Positions 53,945 through 64,000 of a DNA stretch of 64,000 nucleotides are shown here, one piece after another. Location of the stretch: NCBI GenBank assembly GCA_963663675.1, contig OY760498.1, positions 1,302,001 to 1,366,000 on the forward strand, read 5' to 3'. How positions within the stretch are numbered: the stretch's first letter is position 1; every line of letters begins with the position of its first letter. A program made the position numbers and the translations under genes. The notes under the pieces were generated by a model. That model made no database searches. It saw only the letters and a list, made by a program, of their open reading frames with translations, and was not told the DNA's origin. This DNA is from CAINVV01 sp963663675. GTDB lineage: Bacteria; Bacteroidota; Bacteroidia; Bacteroidales; Prolixibacteraceae.

Positions 53945-56900
53945 TTGATACTGATCAGTACTATTTTGCGCTACATAAGTGGGAATACCTTTCTGTCAAC
54001 CCGGCAATGGTATTTACTGCTTATTTGTCTTCATCCAATATTTCTGACTGCGCAAACTTATCCGGTCCGTCACTTTACTTTACGTGAAGGTTTGCCCAGC
54101 ATGACAGTCCGATGTATTTACAAGGACACCCGCAGTATCATGTGGATTGGTACTGATGCCGGCTTGTGCACCTTTGACGGAAAAATTTTCAAGGTATTTA
54201 ATCCGGCGAGTGGCATGACCGGCAACCAGATATGGGCGATAACAGAGGACGAAAATGGGAACATGTGGATTGGTAGTCACGGTGACGGGATCTTTAAATA
54301 CGATGGACGGAACTTCGAAAGATATACAAAAAAAAACGGACTTACTGATGACCGAATCCGGACCTTATGCTATTCAAAAAATTCACATTGCCTTGTTGTC
54401 GGATCTGAGGGCGGATTAAACATCATCAAGGGTAAAACCATCACATCTTCGCCTCCCGGATTATTTACTATCAAAACAGGCACCTGTGTCACCGGATTGT
54501 TTGATGCAGGGAAATTCATTTATGTAACTTCTTATGGACAGCGCAATCCTATCCGTTATTATCCCGATTCGGATCAATATATCAGTTTGAATGACAAGGG
54601 GATGAGTTATCCTGATTACAGTTTTTCGGGTTATGTCAGTTCTAAGGGAGATACAGTATTTTCATCTCAGAAAGAAGGAGTATTAATTTTATCGAAAGGC
54701 AGGGTAATTAAAAATGAGGAGATGGGTCAGGTCTTTGGAATTTCCGAGGATAAAAGGGGAAACCTTTGGTTTGCTGCCTGGTCCTATCAAAATATGGATT
54801 TAAAAGGTGGCATTTTCAGGTACGACGGTAAGGAATTCCTTAATTTCAAAACTTCATTCGGGATTACAGACAAGGAAATCTGGACCGTATTTTGTGATCA
54901 GGTACAGAATGTCATTTGGATCGGTACAATTAATGAAGGTCTGTATATGGTTATTCCTCCTTCAATTACTAATTTCAAGGCATCCTATTTTAACCTTGAT
55001 AAACAACATATTAATGATGTTTACCTTGATTCCGGAAACAGGATATGGATCTCCGGTTCCGGGGAATTGATTACCATGGCACGGGATGGGAAATATTCCA
55101 TGGTGAATAAGCATTCTGTTGTCTTGGCCTATCGGAATTACTTCAGAAATCACAAAGGAATGTTAAACCTGCCGTTGGATTCTTTGAGAAGAAGAGCTAT
55201 TTCACTGAGGCCCGAATTGCTGGCAGATTTTGAGAAGCGAACAGAATTCAATTTTAACAGGGTAATAGAGGATACTGATCATTCGATCCTGTTTTCCAAC
55301 GAATTCGGACTTTTTAAATTGAATGAGAAGTCCGGTCAAATTACTTTTATCAGCCCTGAGGGTTCGTTGGGCGAATTTGTACCCATGGGAGATACGCTTA
55401 TTTACGCGGGAATGAGATCAACTGCCTACAAACCAAATTTCCGGAATTGCCTCACTGACCCGAATGATCCGGTCTATTTCCCGGCTTTACTGTTTCCCGG
55501 ATTTACAAAGGATGGCGATCCTCAAAATGTCCGGCGTATAGTTAAGAATGGAGACCAATACTGGTACGCGTCATCATCAAGCGGTTTATGGATGTCCAGG
55601 GGCAGTAAACTCATCCATTTCAACGAAACAGATTCTACTATCAGCAATTATCTCAACGACATATGTTTTGATTATCAAAATCATGTAATTTTTGGCACCA
55701 ATTCCGGCGAATTATGCATAGGCACCTGTTCCGGGGAAGTAATAAAAACTGATTATCGGATCAACAATGATAATGGATTGCAAGGTAGCAGCATCCACTG
55801 GCTTTTGGCTGATCCGGATGGTAAATTGTGGGTTGGGACAAATCGGGGGCTGAATTGCATTGATCTTGCCGCACTTTATTCCAGTGGGAAAATGGTCATT
55901 CGATTTCTGGATGAAAGAGTTGGTTATAATGGACGATTCTCCAAAAAAGCAGTCAGAGATTCTACCGGAAATCTTTGGATTGGAGCCGGAGAAATTCTCA
56001 TTCGATTTGATACACGGACATTTCTTTCCAATCCGGCGTTTTCAGGACGTATCATGTTGAAGTCAATTGAAATTAATCATGAACCCGCTGACAGTACTTT
56101 GGGTACAGGCATTGATCTTTTTAATTCGAGTCAGAACGGAATTTATGAACTCAAACATTCTCAAAATGATGTGATTTTTTATTTTGATATATTCAATTAT
56201 ATTGATCCATCAGGAGACAAGTTTCGGTTTATGCTTGAGGGTTATGACAAATCCTGGAGCCAATGGGCAACTGACCGGAAAGCCATTTATACCAATCTTC
56301 CACCGGGACATTATACTTTATACGTTGAAGCTTATAATTTTAGAACCTTTGGAGAGATTGCTCCGTTGAAGGTTGAACTTAACATCCTTCATGCATGGTG
56401 GCAATTATGGTATGTAATTTTTGCCGGAGTTATACTGGTCATTACACTGTTGGCTTTCACAATTTACAAGATACTGGAATCTGAACGAAATAAACAACGA
56501 AATAAATCTGAGACAGAAAAGAAAATTGTTCAATTGGAAATTCAAGCCTTACAAGCCCAGATGAATCCACATTTTATTTTCAATTGTGTCAGTAGCATTC
56601 AATATTACGTATTATCAAAAAAAACGGACGAGGTGTTGGCTTATCTCTCAGATTTTTCGAAGGTTGTACGGCAAACAATGGGTAACACCTCTTTCCGGTT
56701 GGTTCATATAGAACAGGAAATAGATTTTTTGCACAGCTATCTCCGGTTGGTTCAGATGCGTTTTCCGGATAAATTTGATTATGAAATTAATTGTAAGGAC
56801 TGGGAATCTGCCGGAATAATAATGTTCCCGCCAATGGTGGTTCAGCCCTTTGTTGAAAATGCGATACGACATGGATTTGTTCCTTTGGAAAGGAAGGGGC

Positions 56901-57229
56901 ATCTTTCGATTGTATTTGAAATAGCTGAAAATGATTTATTGAAAGTAACTGTTACCGATGACGGGGTGGGCAGGGATACTGCCAAATCAAAACAGACAGT
57001 TGCATTTGAGGATGACAGGCCTCACAGTACGAAGATTACAGAAGCCAGGGTACGTTTGTTCAACCCTCCCGGAGAACCTGTAAAGTTTAGGATAATATAT
57101 ACGGATATGGACAAAAATGGGCAGCCATGCGGCCTGAAAGTGGAACTGTACCTGCCAATGGAAAGAGGAAACAACCGCCGTGATTCTGACGTCAGCAAGG
57201 AATCTTTAAATAGCTCATTGCCAAATTAA
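53945..57229 (+). CDS. Reg_prop/Y_Y_Y sensor with LytS-type histidine kinase
   Basis: About 1094 aa. After a hydrophobic N-terminus, propeller blades with 'IMWIGTDAG', 'NMWIGSHG', 'VIWIGTINEG' and 'KLWVGTNRG' motifs and a Y_Y_Y domain (near 740-805) form the periplasmic sensor; one helix (near 815-840, 'WYVIFAGVILVITLLAF') and a coil lead to a His_kinase domain with 'QAQMNPHFIFN' and 'QPFVENAIRHG'. The start is uncertain: there is no early ATG, and TTG at 53945 or 53966 are the options. No LytTR regulator is next to it. It lies between a GxGYxYP gene and a GH172 gene, so it probably senses a breakdown product of their glycan. Confidence 0.88.
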   Translation: MILISTILRYISGNTFLSTRQWYLLLICLHPIFLTAQTYPVRHFTLREGLPSMTVRCIYKDTRSIMWIGTDAGLCTFDGKIFKVFNPASGMTGNQIWAITEDENGNMWIGSHGDGIFKYDGRNFERYTKKNGLTDDRIRTLCYSKNSHCLVVGSEGGLNIIKGKTITSSPPGLFTIKTGTCVTGLFDAGKFIYVTSYGQRNPIRYYPDSDQYISLNDKGMSYPDYSFSGYVSSKGDTVFSSQKEGVLILSKGRVIKNEEMGQVFGISEDKRGNLWFAAWSYQNMDLKGGIFRYDGKEFLNFKTSFGITDKEIWTVFCDQVQNVIWIGTINEGLYMVIPPSITNFKASYFNLDKQHINDVYLDSGNRIWISGSGELITMARDGKYSMVNKHSVVLAYRNYFRNHKGMLNLPLDSLRRRAISLRPELLADFEKRTEFNFNRVIEDTDHSILFSNEFGLFKLNEKSGQITFISPEGSLGEFVPMGDTLIYAGMRSTAYKPNFRNCLTDPNDPVYFPALLFPGFTKDGDPQNVRRIVKNGDQYWYASSSSGLWMSRGSKLIHFNETDSTISNYLNDICFDYQNHVIFGTNSGELCIGTCSGEVIKTDYRINNDNGLQGSSIHWLLADPDGKLWVGTNRGLNCIDLAALYSSGKMVIRFLDERVGYNGRFSKKAVRDSTGNLWIGAGEILIRFDTRTFLSNPAFSGRIMLKSIEINHEPADSTLGTGIDLFNSSQNGIYELKHSQNDVIFYFDIFNYIDPSGDKFRFMLEGYDKSWSQWATDRKAIYTNLPPGHYTLYVEAYNFRTFGEIAPLKVELNILHAWWQLWYVIFAGVILVITLLAFTIYKILESERNKQRNKSETEKKIVQLEIQALQAQMNPHFIFNCVSSIQYYVLSKKTDEVLAYLSDFSKVVRQTMGNTSFRLVHIEQEIDFLHSYLRLVQMRFPDKFDYEINCKDWESAGIIMFPPMVVQPFVENAIRHGFVPLERKGHLSIVFEIAENDLLKVTVTDDGVGRDTAKSKQTVAFEDDRPHSTKITEARVRLFNPPGEPVKFRIIYTDMDKNGQPCGLKVELYLPMERGNNRRDSDVSKESLNSSLPN

Positions 57230-57304
57230 AACATATAATTTTCGGTGATTAACACTTTTACAATGTCCTTACATTCAGAAATATTAATTACACAATAACA
57301 TTTT

Positions 57305-58792
57305 ATGTATAAATCTATTATAAGATTCTCCGTTTTGTTATTTTTTATGACGCAGGCTTCCAGCCTGAAATCGCAGGTTAATTCTAATATTGGCACGTCA
57401 TTGCTGGAACAACTGGCTTTACCTTCAAATGGTCAAAGCAAGAGATCATCGAGTTCCGATTCAAATATTGACGGAAATGGCGATTCAAAATTAATTTTAC
57501 CTGGCGAAACGCTTGTCCTTGCTGACCTGGAAGGACCAGGGATCATCCGGCATATATGGAATACATCAGCATCACTTAATCCTTACTCTACCAGGGCAAT
57601 GATTGTACGAATCTACTGGGATAATTCTGAAAAGCCCAGTGTTGAAGTCCCCCTGGGCGATTTTTTCGGAGTTGGCCAGGGAGCAAATAGAGACTTTCAG
57701 TCGTTACCGGTGAATGTATCATCACATGGCAGATCGCGAAATTGTTTCTGGACCATGCCTTTTAAAAAGCATGCCAAAATTACTGTTTCCAATGAGCAGT
57801 CCGGCTTTGGGCCTGCCTATTTCTATTATTATGTTGATTGGGAGAAAGTTGATATGTTGCCCAAAGATGTACTTTATTTTCATGCAAGGTACAACCAGCA
57901 GTCGAAAGCCAAACGAGGAGATCATCTCATCCTGAATACCACCGGATGTGGAAATTATGTTGGCACGGTCTATTCCGTTATGCAGGTCGTTAATGGGTGG
58001 TTTGGGGAAGGTGATGACAGGTTTTTCATTGATGGCGAATTAATTCCATCCATTCAGGGTACCGGGACGGAAGATTATTTTGGTGATGCATGGGGATTCA
58101 GGGAGTTTTCAGGGGCTTTCAACGGAGTTCCGTTGTATGAGGGGCCAATGGCAGGAGACCGCGCTTCTGCCTACCGATGGCATATAAACGACCCCATCCG
58201 TTTCCAAAAGTCATTGAAACTCTCAATTGAACATCGTGGCAGTGTAGTTGACTATAATGGGGAAAAGTTGTCAGGATCCGATGAAAGGGCAGATTGGGTA
58301 AGTTCTGTGGCATTCTGGTACCAGACTCCAATTGTCTTTCCCGATTCAGATCTTCCTGCTGCCAAAGAGAGAATTCCTCCCTACCAGGTTTTTCTTGCGG
58401 CCGATCTGAAGTTCAACGCGACACCAAATGAAACAGTGAAGGAGACAGCCGGTATTAATTTCATTCCGGGTCAGCCTGACGGAGAAATTGAGTTCGAATT
58501 TGAAGTCAAAGAATCAGGCCGGTACAGGATTTCAGCTGTACTTATTGATAATGTCTCGGGAAGCTTGTACCAGCCACGAATTGACAATATCGCTGCCGGA
58601 CCTGTTCTGGATATGATCAGCAAAGGGGGTGACTGGAGGGAATATAAGCTTGGCGTATTCAGTCTCGAAAAGGGAACGCATATATTTAAACTGCAAGGGA
58701 AAGGTGAATCATTAAATCAAATGCCTTTCATTCCTGTGAAATATGCAATTGGAATTAGCAGTATTTCCCTCCTGCGCCTGGAGGATCTCTGA
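57305..58792 (+). CDS. Exported GH172 (DUF2961) family protein
   Basis: 495 aa with a signal peptide (1-23). The jelly-roll core carries the conserved 'SIQGTGTEDYFG' with probable catalytic E256, and 'PLGDFFGVG' (116-124). A beta-rich C-terminal module (about 380-490) may bind sugar. Characterised members of GH172 act on fructofuranose dianhydrides or arabinofuranosides, so furanoside cleavage is likely. It follows the sensor kinase by 75 nt and may be co-transcribed with it. Confidence 0.88.
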   Translation: MYKSIIRFSVLLFFMTQASSLKSQVNSNIGTSLLEQLALPSNGQSKRSSSSDSNIDGNGDSKLILPGETLVLADLEGPGIIRHIWNTSASLNPYSTRAMIVRIYWDNSEKPSVEVPLGDFFGVGQGANRDFQSLPVNVSSHGRSRNCFWTMPFKKHAKITVSNEQSGFGPAYFYYYVDWEKVDMLPKDVLYFHARYNQQSKAKRGDHLILNTTGCGNYVGTVYSVMQVVNGWFGEGDDRFFIDGELIPSIQGTGTEDYFGDAWGFREFSGAFNGVPLYEGPMAGDRASAYRWHINDPIRFQKSLKLSIEHRGSVVDYNGEKLSGSDERADWVSSVAFWYQTPIVFPDSDLPAAKERIPPYQVFLAADLKFNATPNETVKETAGINFIPGQPDGEIEFEFEVKESGRYRISAVLIDNVSGSLYQPRIDNIAAGPVLDMISKGGDWREYKLGVFSLEKGTHIFKLQGKGESLNQMPFIPVKYAIGISSISLLRLEDL

Positions 58793-58915
58793 GAATCAGG
58801 ATATTTTTAGTCCTTGATTATTTATCATAAACTAGAATGTTCATCAATTTCTATATTTCAAATTGATATAAAAACGAGGTTGTCAATAATGGCAAGTTTT
58901 TTCTATACAAAATGC

Positions 58916-58948
58916 AAAAAACCGGAGTAGTCAAAAGGCTACTCCGGT
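58916..58948. terminator. Bidirectional intrinsic terminator
   Basis: A perfect 10-bp stem, ACCGGAGTAG and CTACTCCGGT with an 8-nt loop. On the minus strand it is followed by five Ts (for susD); on the plus strand by TAATTTATTT (for the GH172 gene). It sits between the two convergent genes. Confidence 0.85.
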
Positions 58949-59025
58949 TAATTTATTTGGTTAATTTCTTGCCAAAGGAATGTTTTTGTTCACAAAATAT
59001 AAATAGAATTATAGTACTTAATTGA

Positions 59026-60774
59026 TTACCATGGTTTACCGGTTCCGGCCACCAGCCACATTTTACTCCATTGGTCATTTGTTGCAGGAGATAATTTTGC
59101 AATTGCAGCAGTAACCTTTTCACTATTAAGAATTGTTTCGTCAGTCCCATATGCATAACGTACAGGAATTTGCGTGCCTTTTGTACCTGCAATTAAATTT
59201 GCGCCAAAGTTTGGCAGTCCAGTCCTGCGCCAGTCGAAATAGAATTCCGGTGTCATGAATGTGGCAATCCACTTTTGGGTCAGCAGAACATTCAATTTAG
59301 CATTATCATCAGCTGCGGTTGAATATTTAAGTGCCTGGGCTGTAATAAAAGCACTTTCGCTGAAATTCTCCAATGCATGAGTTTTGGTGTTGTATACTGT
59401 TTTACTGCCATCTGCAATTTGATATTGACGCAAACTTGCAGTGATTCCTGCCTTATAATATTCGACTGCCTCGCTTGTTGTGATCCACCCTTTCTGACGT
59501 CCTTCTGCAAGGATAAAACAGAGTTCGGTATAGCTCATATAGACTGTCCTTACAACATCATTCTTATCCTGCGCGTATTTGTCGGCGAGGTAGGAAACAT
59601 TCGGATTACCGGCAACATCAAAGTATATACCGGGAACAAGAGGCTTAAGGTTATTCCAGTTTGTCAGGCCTGAAAGATTGTAAAGGTCCGGAGCTGGCAA
59701 AGCAGGCAGTAACCCAACGTACCTGGCTGTATCAATTGAAGCAGTACCAACCTGGGAAGGAGAAACATTCAAAATGACCTGACCATCGGCTTGTTTAACA
59801 TAACCAGTTGCAGTGGTACTTACCTTTAATTGTGAATCGACCGGACGTATAAAAACTGTCAGCCGGGGATCGCTGTTTATTTTCATTGCATTGACAAAAG
59901 TAGCACATGGCTTGCGGCGATAGAATTCTGATCTGTTGTTCCACCCGAGCGGTCCACCATACCATCCATCCGTAGAGTTGCTTCCGATAAAGGCAATGGA
60001 GGCATTTTCGCTGCTGGCAGTGAAAATTGGATACGTTGATGGATTGCTAACTATAGCATTGAATTCTCCTTTTACATCGAAACCTGCATCAGCCTGTTTC
60101 TCCGAAAGTCTCAGCAAAAATCTCAAGCGCAATGAATTGCAAAATTTTCTCCATTTCATTACATCGCCCTGGTACATGATATCTGCAACTGATGCGCCGT
60201 CGACAGACGTTATAGTAGCCAGGGTTTCATTGGCTGATTTAAGATCTGCCAATATTCCTTTGAAGATATCTTTCTGGGCATCGTAAACCGGTGTAAAGTT
60301 ACCCTCCATGGCCTTCATCGCTTCAGAATATGGCATATCTCCCCATAGTGAAGTCATAAATCCATACCAGAAACTGCGCATTATCTGCCCGACTGCCTTG
60401 TAGAATTTTTGGTTGCCTTCAAGTGTTTCACTCTTGGCATTATCATAAATATACTGGGCATTAATCAATGAAGCATTGAATGCACTGAATTTTTGAGGGT
60501 CCCATGCCCCGGTATTGGTGGATGCAAAATCGATATAGTCTCTTTGCAAATATTGCATTGCTTCAGACAATGTTATGGAACCTCCGTATACATGTCCGCG
60601 AATATAGTTTGTCGCTGAAGTCGAGAGTACAGATGTCAGCACATACTTTATGTTAATATCGCTGGCAACCAATTGATTAGGGCTTTTGTTGATTTCCGTG
60701 AGATCCTGGCAGGATGTGGTCAGCAGAATTACTATCGTGATAATGCTGATAAATATTGTTTTTAGTTTTTTCAT
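59026..60774 (-). CDS. SusD/RagB family outer-membrane lipoprotein
   Basis: 582 aa from the ATG at 60774, which places the lipoprotein signal at the N-terminus (lipobox 'LLTTSC', C22); the frame starts ten codons earlier. It has 'SLWGDMPYSEAM' and 'YMSYTELCFILAEG', typical of the SusD-like group. It caps the SusC barrel encoded upstream. The two genes form one minus-strand operon with a 41-nt gap from this start, ending in the terminator at 58916-58948. Confidence 0.93.
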   Translation of the reverse strand: MKKLKTIFISIITIVILLTTSCQDLTEINKSPNQLVASDINIKYVLTSVLSTSATNYIRGHVYGGSITLSEAMQYLQRDYIDFASTNTGAWDPQKFSAFNASLINAQYIYDNAKSETLEGNQKFYKAVGQIMRSFWYGFMTSLWGDMPYSEAMKAMEGNFTPVYDAQKDIFKGILADLKSANETLATITSVDGASVADIMYQGDVMKWRKFCNSLRLRFLLRLSEKQADAGFDVKGEFNAIVSNPSTYPIFTASSENASIAFIGSNSTDGWYGGPLGWNNRSEFYRRKPCATFVNAMKINSDPRLTVFIRPVDSQLKVSTTATGYVKQADGQVILNVSPSQVGTASIDTARYVGLLPALPAPDLYNLSGLTNWNNLKPLVPGIYFDVAGNPNVSYLADKYAQDKNDVVRTVYMSYTELCFILAEGRQKGWITTSEAVEYYKAGITASLRQYQIADGSKTVYNTKTHALENFSESAFITAQALKYSTAADDNAKLNVLLTQKWIATFMTPEFYFDWRRTGLPNFGANLIAGTKGTQIPVRYAYGTDETILNSEKVTAAIAKLSPATNDQWSKMWLVAGTGKPW

Positions 60775-60815
60775 CTCTTTCAAGTTAAATTGAAATTTTT
60801 TCATCTCATGAAATT

Positions 60816-63800
60816 TTAGAAGGAAACATTGAGTTTAAAACCGATTGGCATAACAATTGGCGAACCGTTCCACAAGGATAATCCCTGTCTTTGCTGGTCA
60901 CCAACCTGGTTATACATACCCTCAGGATCCTGGTTTGTCTTGTTGGCAGCATAAATGATTAGGTTTTTCAGGAATCCGGATATAACGATGTTCTGGGTAT
61001 ACAGTCTCTTAGCAATTGACTGAGGCAGTGTATAAGAAATTGCAAGCTCCCGGAGTTTTACGAATGTTGCATCGTAAACCCACTCAGTTTTTTGGCCAAT
61101 ATAAAAGTATCCTCCGGTTGGTTGGAAAGGTTCATACGCCTTAATAATTTTTGTTCCGGGTCCACCGAAATTCTCAATATAACCACCTTTGCCATCTGAA
61201 TATACACCAGGGATAAAAGCCCCTTCGTAGGTTCCGTTGCCGTATAGAAATCCACCAAGATCTTTTGTCCGACCACCAACCCATACATTGTTCTGGTAAA
61301 TCTCAGGATGGGATTTGATCTCATTAGCCAACGCTGTCATGTCGCCATTAAAGGAATTGTTATCAAGGATACCGGAGAATGTGCTGGAACTTTTATCCGG
61401 GTGGTAGAACTCAAGTTTTCCAGCTCTGGCCAATCGCATCATTGTCTGGTCATAGTATTTACCTCCTTGTCTCCAGTCAAAACTTAGTGAAATAGAGATG
61501 CTTTTCCATGATAAGCTGGTCTGCAATCCCATTGTAAAATCGTGCATATAGCTGCCGATCTTGTCTCCTCCGGATGGGCCATTTTGCATTACACCGGTTG
61601 AACTGATAATTGGCCATCCCTTATAAGGACCATCCTGTACACGCAGCATATCTCTGCCATAGAAAGTGCCAATATAGTCGCCTACTTTAGTCCAGGCGTA
61701 AACTTCGGCACTTTCCCAGAACTGGAATTGATTTATGCCGGGAGTCAGCTCTTTCAACTTGCTTCTTTCACGGGTGAAATTCATGTTTAGATCCCAGGTC
61801 CAGTCCTTGGTTTTCCAAGGAATTGCATTCAATCCGATTTCAATACCTTTATTTTCAACGTTACCTGCGTTGATCGTTGCTGCATTATAACCTGACATGG
61901 AGGATGTTGATGCATTCATGATCTGGTTTTTATTCTGAACCTGGTAAAAGGTGAAGTCAAAACCAAGCCGGTTGGTGAAAAAGGAGATGTCGGTACCAGC
62001 TTCAAAGGCGCTGGCTATTTCAGGCTTCAGGTTGACATTGGGTAAACTGCCGGGAACCGAATAAGCGGTGTTGGCACCCCAAACTGACTGGGAGAGAACT
62101 GTTGAAATAACGTAGGGAGAAGTGTCTTTACCTACTTGTGATAAACCTGTTCTGACTTTCAAAAGGGAGACCCAGGAAGGCATGGCAATCATCTCGTTGA
62201 GCAAAGCGCTTATTGAAGCAGACGGATAGAAGTAGGACCTGTTTGCTTCAGGCAGGGTACTTGACCAGTCATTTCTACCTGTTGCCTCAAGAAAAAGCAT
62301 GTTGTTGTAGCTCAGGTTAAGCAAACCGTAGACACTGTAAATATTTTTCTTGTAGGTATAATCAGAGTAGGAAACTTTATCCTTTGGCACATTCGACAGT
62401 GTGTAAAGTCCCGCAAGGGTCAGCGCATCACCACCTGCAGCCATTGAGTAACTGCGTTGGGTCATTATGTTACCTCCTACAGATGGATCTATCTGGAATT
62501 TCCCCAGCTTTTTAGTATAAGAGATCAAGGCATCAGTATTCATCTCCCTCATATTATTGATGCTCTCATTGAACATACCATTGGCCCTGTTGTTTCCACC
62601 GCCATCACCACCATAGCTGGACCATGGCTGCCTGTACACCCTTTTCTCGTTACTGGCGTTAAATGAGTAGCGAACCATTGCTTTTAATTCGGGAAGAATC
62701 TGGTAATCAAGTTTAATGTTCCCAAATCCCCTCATCCGGTTGAACGCGTCTTTCAGCTCATAAGCAGCAAACCATGGATTATCATAATTGGTGCTGACGT
62801 TCCTTTGCAATACGTTTGGTATTTGCCAGTAATTTTTCAGGTCATTGATATTTACATGGGGAGGAGTCTGATAAAGAGCCATATACTGCGTATCACCTCC
62901 GTTCTTGACAGGATAATTATCCGAATTTGGGTTTTCGATGTCCAGGTTGGTTGATACCTTGACCTTGTCAGTTATTTTGTAGGAGACAGCCATATTCACC
63001 CCGTTGCGTTGTAAGTTAACGCCTGGATAAATCCCGTCTGCCCCCAGATGGGAAACTGAAAGTCTGAATGTACCTTTATCAAATGAACCACTGACACTGG
63101 CATCAACAATCTTTTCTATCCCGGTCCTAAAGAAATCCTTAAGTGTGTTGTTGTAAAATTTGAGCGGCTGGGCAACCCCGTTTGTGTTCCACTGAATGGC
63201 AGAAGTACCTTCCTCCGGTCCGTTCCACTGCTGGTAGGAGTTTTCATTTAAAACCCCGCTGATACCCGTGGTAAACCTGTTTTGAAGATCAATGTATTTA
63301 TAGGGTTGGGAAAAAGTTGTTCCAATACTTACATCAACACCAATTCCGTTTTTTTTCATTTTACCTGTTTTGCTGGTGATCAGGATAACACCTGTTCCTG
63401 CCCTGGATCCATAAAGCGCTGCTGCGCTGGGCCCTTTCAATACAGAAACACTCTCAATATTTTCAGGACTGATGTCTTTCATCACCTTTGGATCACCGGT
63501 AGGCACTCCGTCCACAATCACCAATGGGTTATTGTTCCCGGCAAGCGAAGTGATTCCCCGGATATTTACAAAAGTATCGCCATTGATGTCATTCGATGTG
63601 TTGGTAATTTTCACACCCGACATCTTCCCGGCCAGTGCACCGAGAAGGTCTTTCTGGGGGACACGTACCATCTGATCAGATTTTACTTCCCCAACTGAGT
63701 AACCAAGCGCTTTTTTCTCCCGCTTTATTCCTAACGCAGTAACAACAACTTCTTCAACGCCGACTGTTTGCTCGGACAATGTAACATTGATTGTTCTTTT

Positions 63801-64000
63801 GCCAGCGACGGGAATTTCCTGGCTTTGCATTCCAATAAAGGAAAATACCAGGATGGCCTGCGGATTTGGAGCCGTAATTTTGTATTTCCCGTCAAAATCA
63901 GTAATGATACCAATTGTAGTGCCCTTGACCAATACAGTCACACCTGGAAGAACATCTCCCGCAGGACTTTTTACAACACCTGCCACTTCAATCTGGGCAA
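60816..64000 (-). CDS. SusC/RagA TonB-linked outer-membrane transporter (5' end beyond window)
   Basis: At least 1060 codons; the frame is open to the window edge, and the missing part is probably only the signal peptide, because the visible start reads 'AQIEVAGVVKSPAGDVLPG', the beginning of the carboxypeptidase-regulatory-like domain. The plug follows ('VVVTALGIKREKKALGYSVG') and then the barrel, ending 'PIGFKLNVSF'. Partner of the SusD gene downstream. The neighbouring GH172, GxGYxYP and GH28 genes suggest a plant or pectic glycan, which is inference. Confidence 0.95.
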   Translation of the reverse strand, partial: AQIEVAGVVKSPAGDVLPGVTVLVKGTTIGIITDFDGKYKITAPNPQAILVFSFIGMQSQEIPVAGKRTINVTLSEQTVGVEEVVVTALGIKREKKALGYSVGEVKSDQMVRVPQKDLLGALAGKMSGVKITNTSNDINGDTFVNIRGITSLAGNNNPLVIVDGVPTGDPKVMKDISPENIESVSVLKGPSAAALYGSRAGTGVILITSKTGKMKKNGIGVDVSIGTTFSQPYKYIDLQNRFTTGISGVLNENSYQQWNGPEEGTSAIQWNTNGVAQPLKFYNNTLKDFFRTGIEKIVDASVSGSFDKGTFRLSVSHLGADGIYPGVNLQRNGVNMAVSYKITDKVKVSTNLDIENPNSDNYPVKNGGDTQYMALYQTPPHVNINDLKNYWQIPNVLQRNVSTNYDNPWFAAYELKDAFNRMRGFGNIKLDYQILPELKAMVRYSFNASNEKRVYRQPWSSYGGDGGGNNRANGMFNESINNMREMNTDALISYTKKLGKFQIDPSVGGNIMTQRSYSMAAGGDALTLAGLYTLSNVPKDKVSYSDYTYKKNIYSVYGLLNLSYNNMLFLEATGRNDWSSTLPEANRSYFYPSASISALLNEMIAMPSWVSLLKVRTGLSQVGKDTSPYVISTVLSQSVWGANTAYSVPGSLPNVNLKPEIASAFEAGTDISFFTNRLGFDFTFYQVQNKNQIMNASTSSMSGYNAATINAGNVENKGIEIGLNAIPWKTKDWTWDLNMNFTRERSKLKELTPGINQFQFWESAEVYAWTKVGDYIGTFYGRDMLRVQDGPYKGWPIISSTGVMQNGPSGGDKIGSYMHDFTMGLQTSLSWKSISISLSFDWRQGGKYYDQTMMRLARAGKLEFYHPDKSSSTFSGILDNNSFNGDMTALANEIKSHPEIYQNNVWVGGRTKDLGGFLYGNGTYEGAFIPGVYSDGKGGYIENFGGPGTKIIKAYEPFQPTGGYFYIGQKTEWVYDATFVKLRELAISYTLPQSIAKRLYTQNIVISGFLKNLIIYAANKTNQDPEGMYNQVGDQQRQGLSLWNGSPIVMPIGFKLNVSF

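Overview
The window comes from a member of the Bacteroidota, most likely a Bacteroidales/Marinilabiliales-type organism; I do not assign a genus. The evidence is: two SusC/SusD outer-membrane pairs; Reg_prop/Y_Y_Y sensor kinases; LytS/LytTR two-component proteins; family-restricted proteins (DUF4494, DUF4295, GxGYxYP); promoters of the Bacteroidota type (TTTG, about 20 nt, TAnnTTTG); almost no Shine-Dalgarno sequences; and an arginine pathway of the Bacteroides type. An oxygen-dependent coproporphyrinogen oxidase (hemF) implies that the organism meets oxygen.

Layout. (1) 1-4773: the tail of a lipid kinase, then a tightly packed minus-strand operon of ABC ATPase, ABC-2 permease, Ppx/GppA phosphatase and a sigma-54 response regulator without a DNA-binding domain. 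(2) 5027-9403: carB and carA on the minus strand, behind a clear promoter and a leader with a 13-bp hairpin. (3) 9714-21519: a divergent plus-strand cluster argR - GNAT - argG - argC - argD - proC - XRE/cupin regulator - proB - proA - argF' - argB - argE. The transcarbamylase carries Pro90, the residue known to select N-succinyl-L-ornithine, so this is probably the succinylated arginine route. carAB supplies its carbamoyl phosphate, and three proline genes sharing the glutamate precursor are embedded in it. (4) 21516-27688: housekeeping genes (DUF4494, SGNH hydrolase, rimO, ftsY, a 51-aa DUF4295 protein, rpmG, rpmB, a CPBP membrane protease and an unknown exported protein).

(5) 28471-41175: an accessory, polysaccharide-locus-like region. 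It has a SusC/SusD pair; a LytS kinase and LytTR regulator flanking a peptidase-like lipoprotein whose zinc-site glutamate is replaced; and a Reg_prop histidine kinase whose 3' end is joined to the tail of a GH92 alpha-mannosidase gene, which looks like a deletion scar. (6) 41276-46410: ACP phosphodiesterase, dienelactone hydrolase, an anaerobic sulfatase-maturase-type radical SAM protein, hemF and hemH. (7) 46451-64000: a second glycan region with a GH28 protein, a decayed dihydrodipicolinate-synthase-family gene, a Tat-exported Gfo/Idh/MocA oxidoreductase, tRNA-Pro(CGG), two paralogous small proteins of unknown function, a GxGYxYP lipoprotein, a Reg_prop/LytS sensor kinase, a GH172 (DUF2961) protein and a minus-strand SusC/SusD pair that runs off the end.

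The most unusual items are the pair of small paralogous proteins with shared promoters and a shared FIVEWQM core, the islands of 7-bp (once 8-bp) tandem repeats between housekeeping genes, the carAB leader hairpin, the inactive-looking peptidase inside a LytS/LytTR module, and the kinase-GH92 junction. No insertion sequence, phage or CRISPR array was seen.
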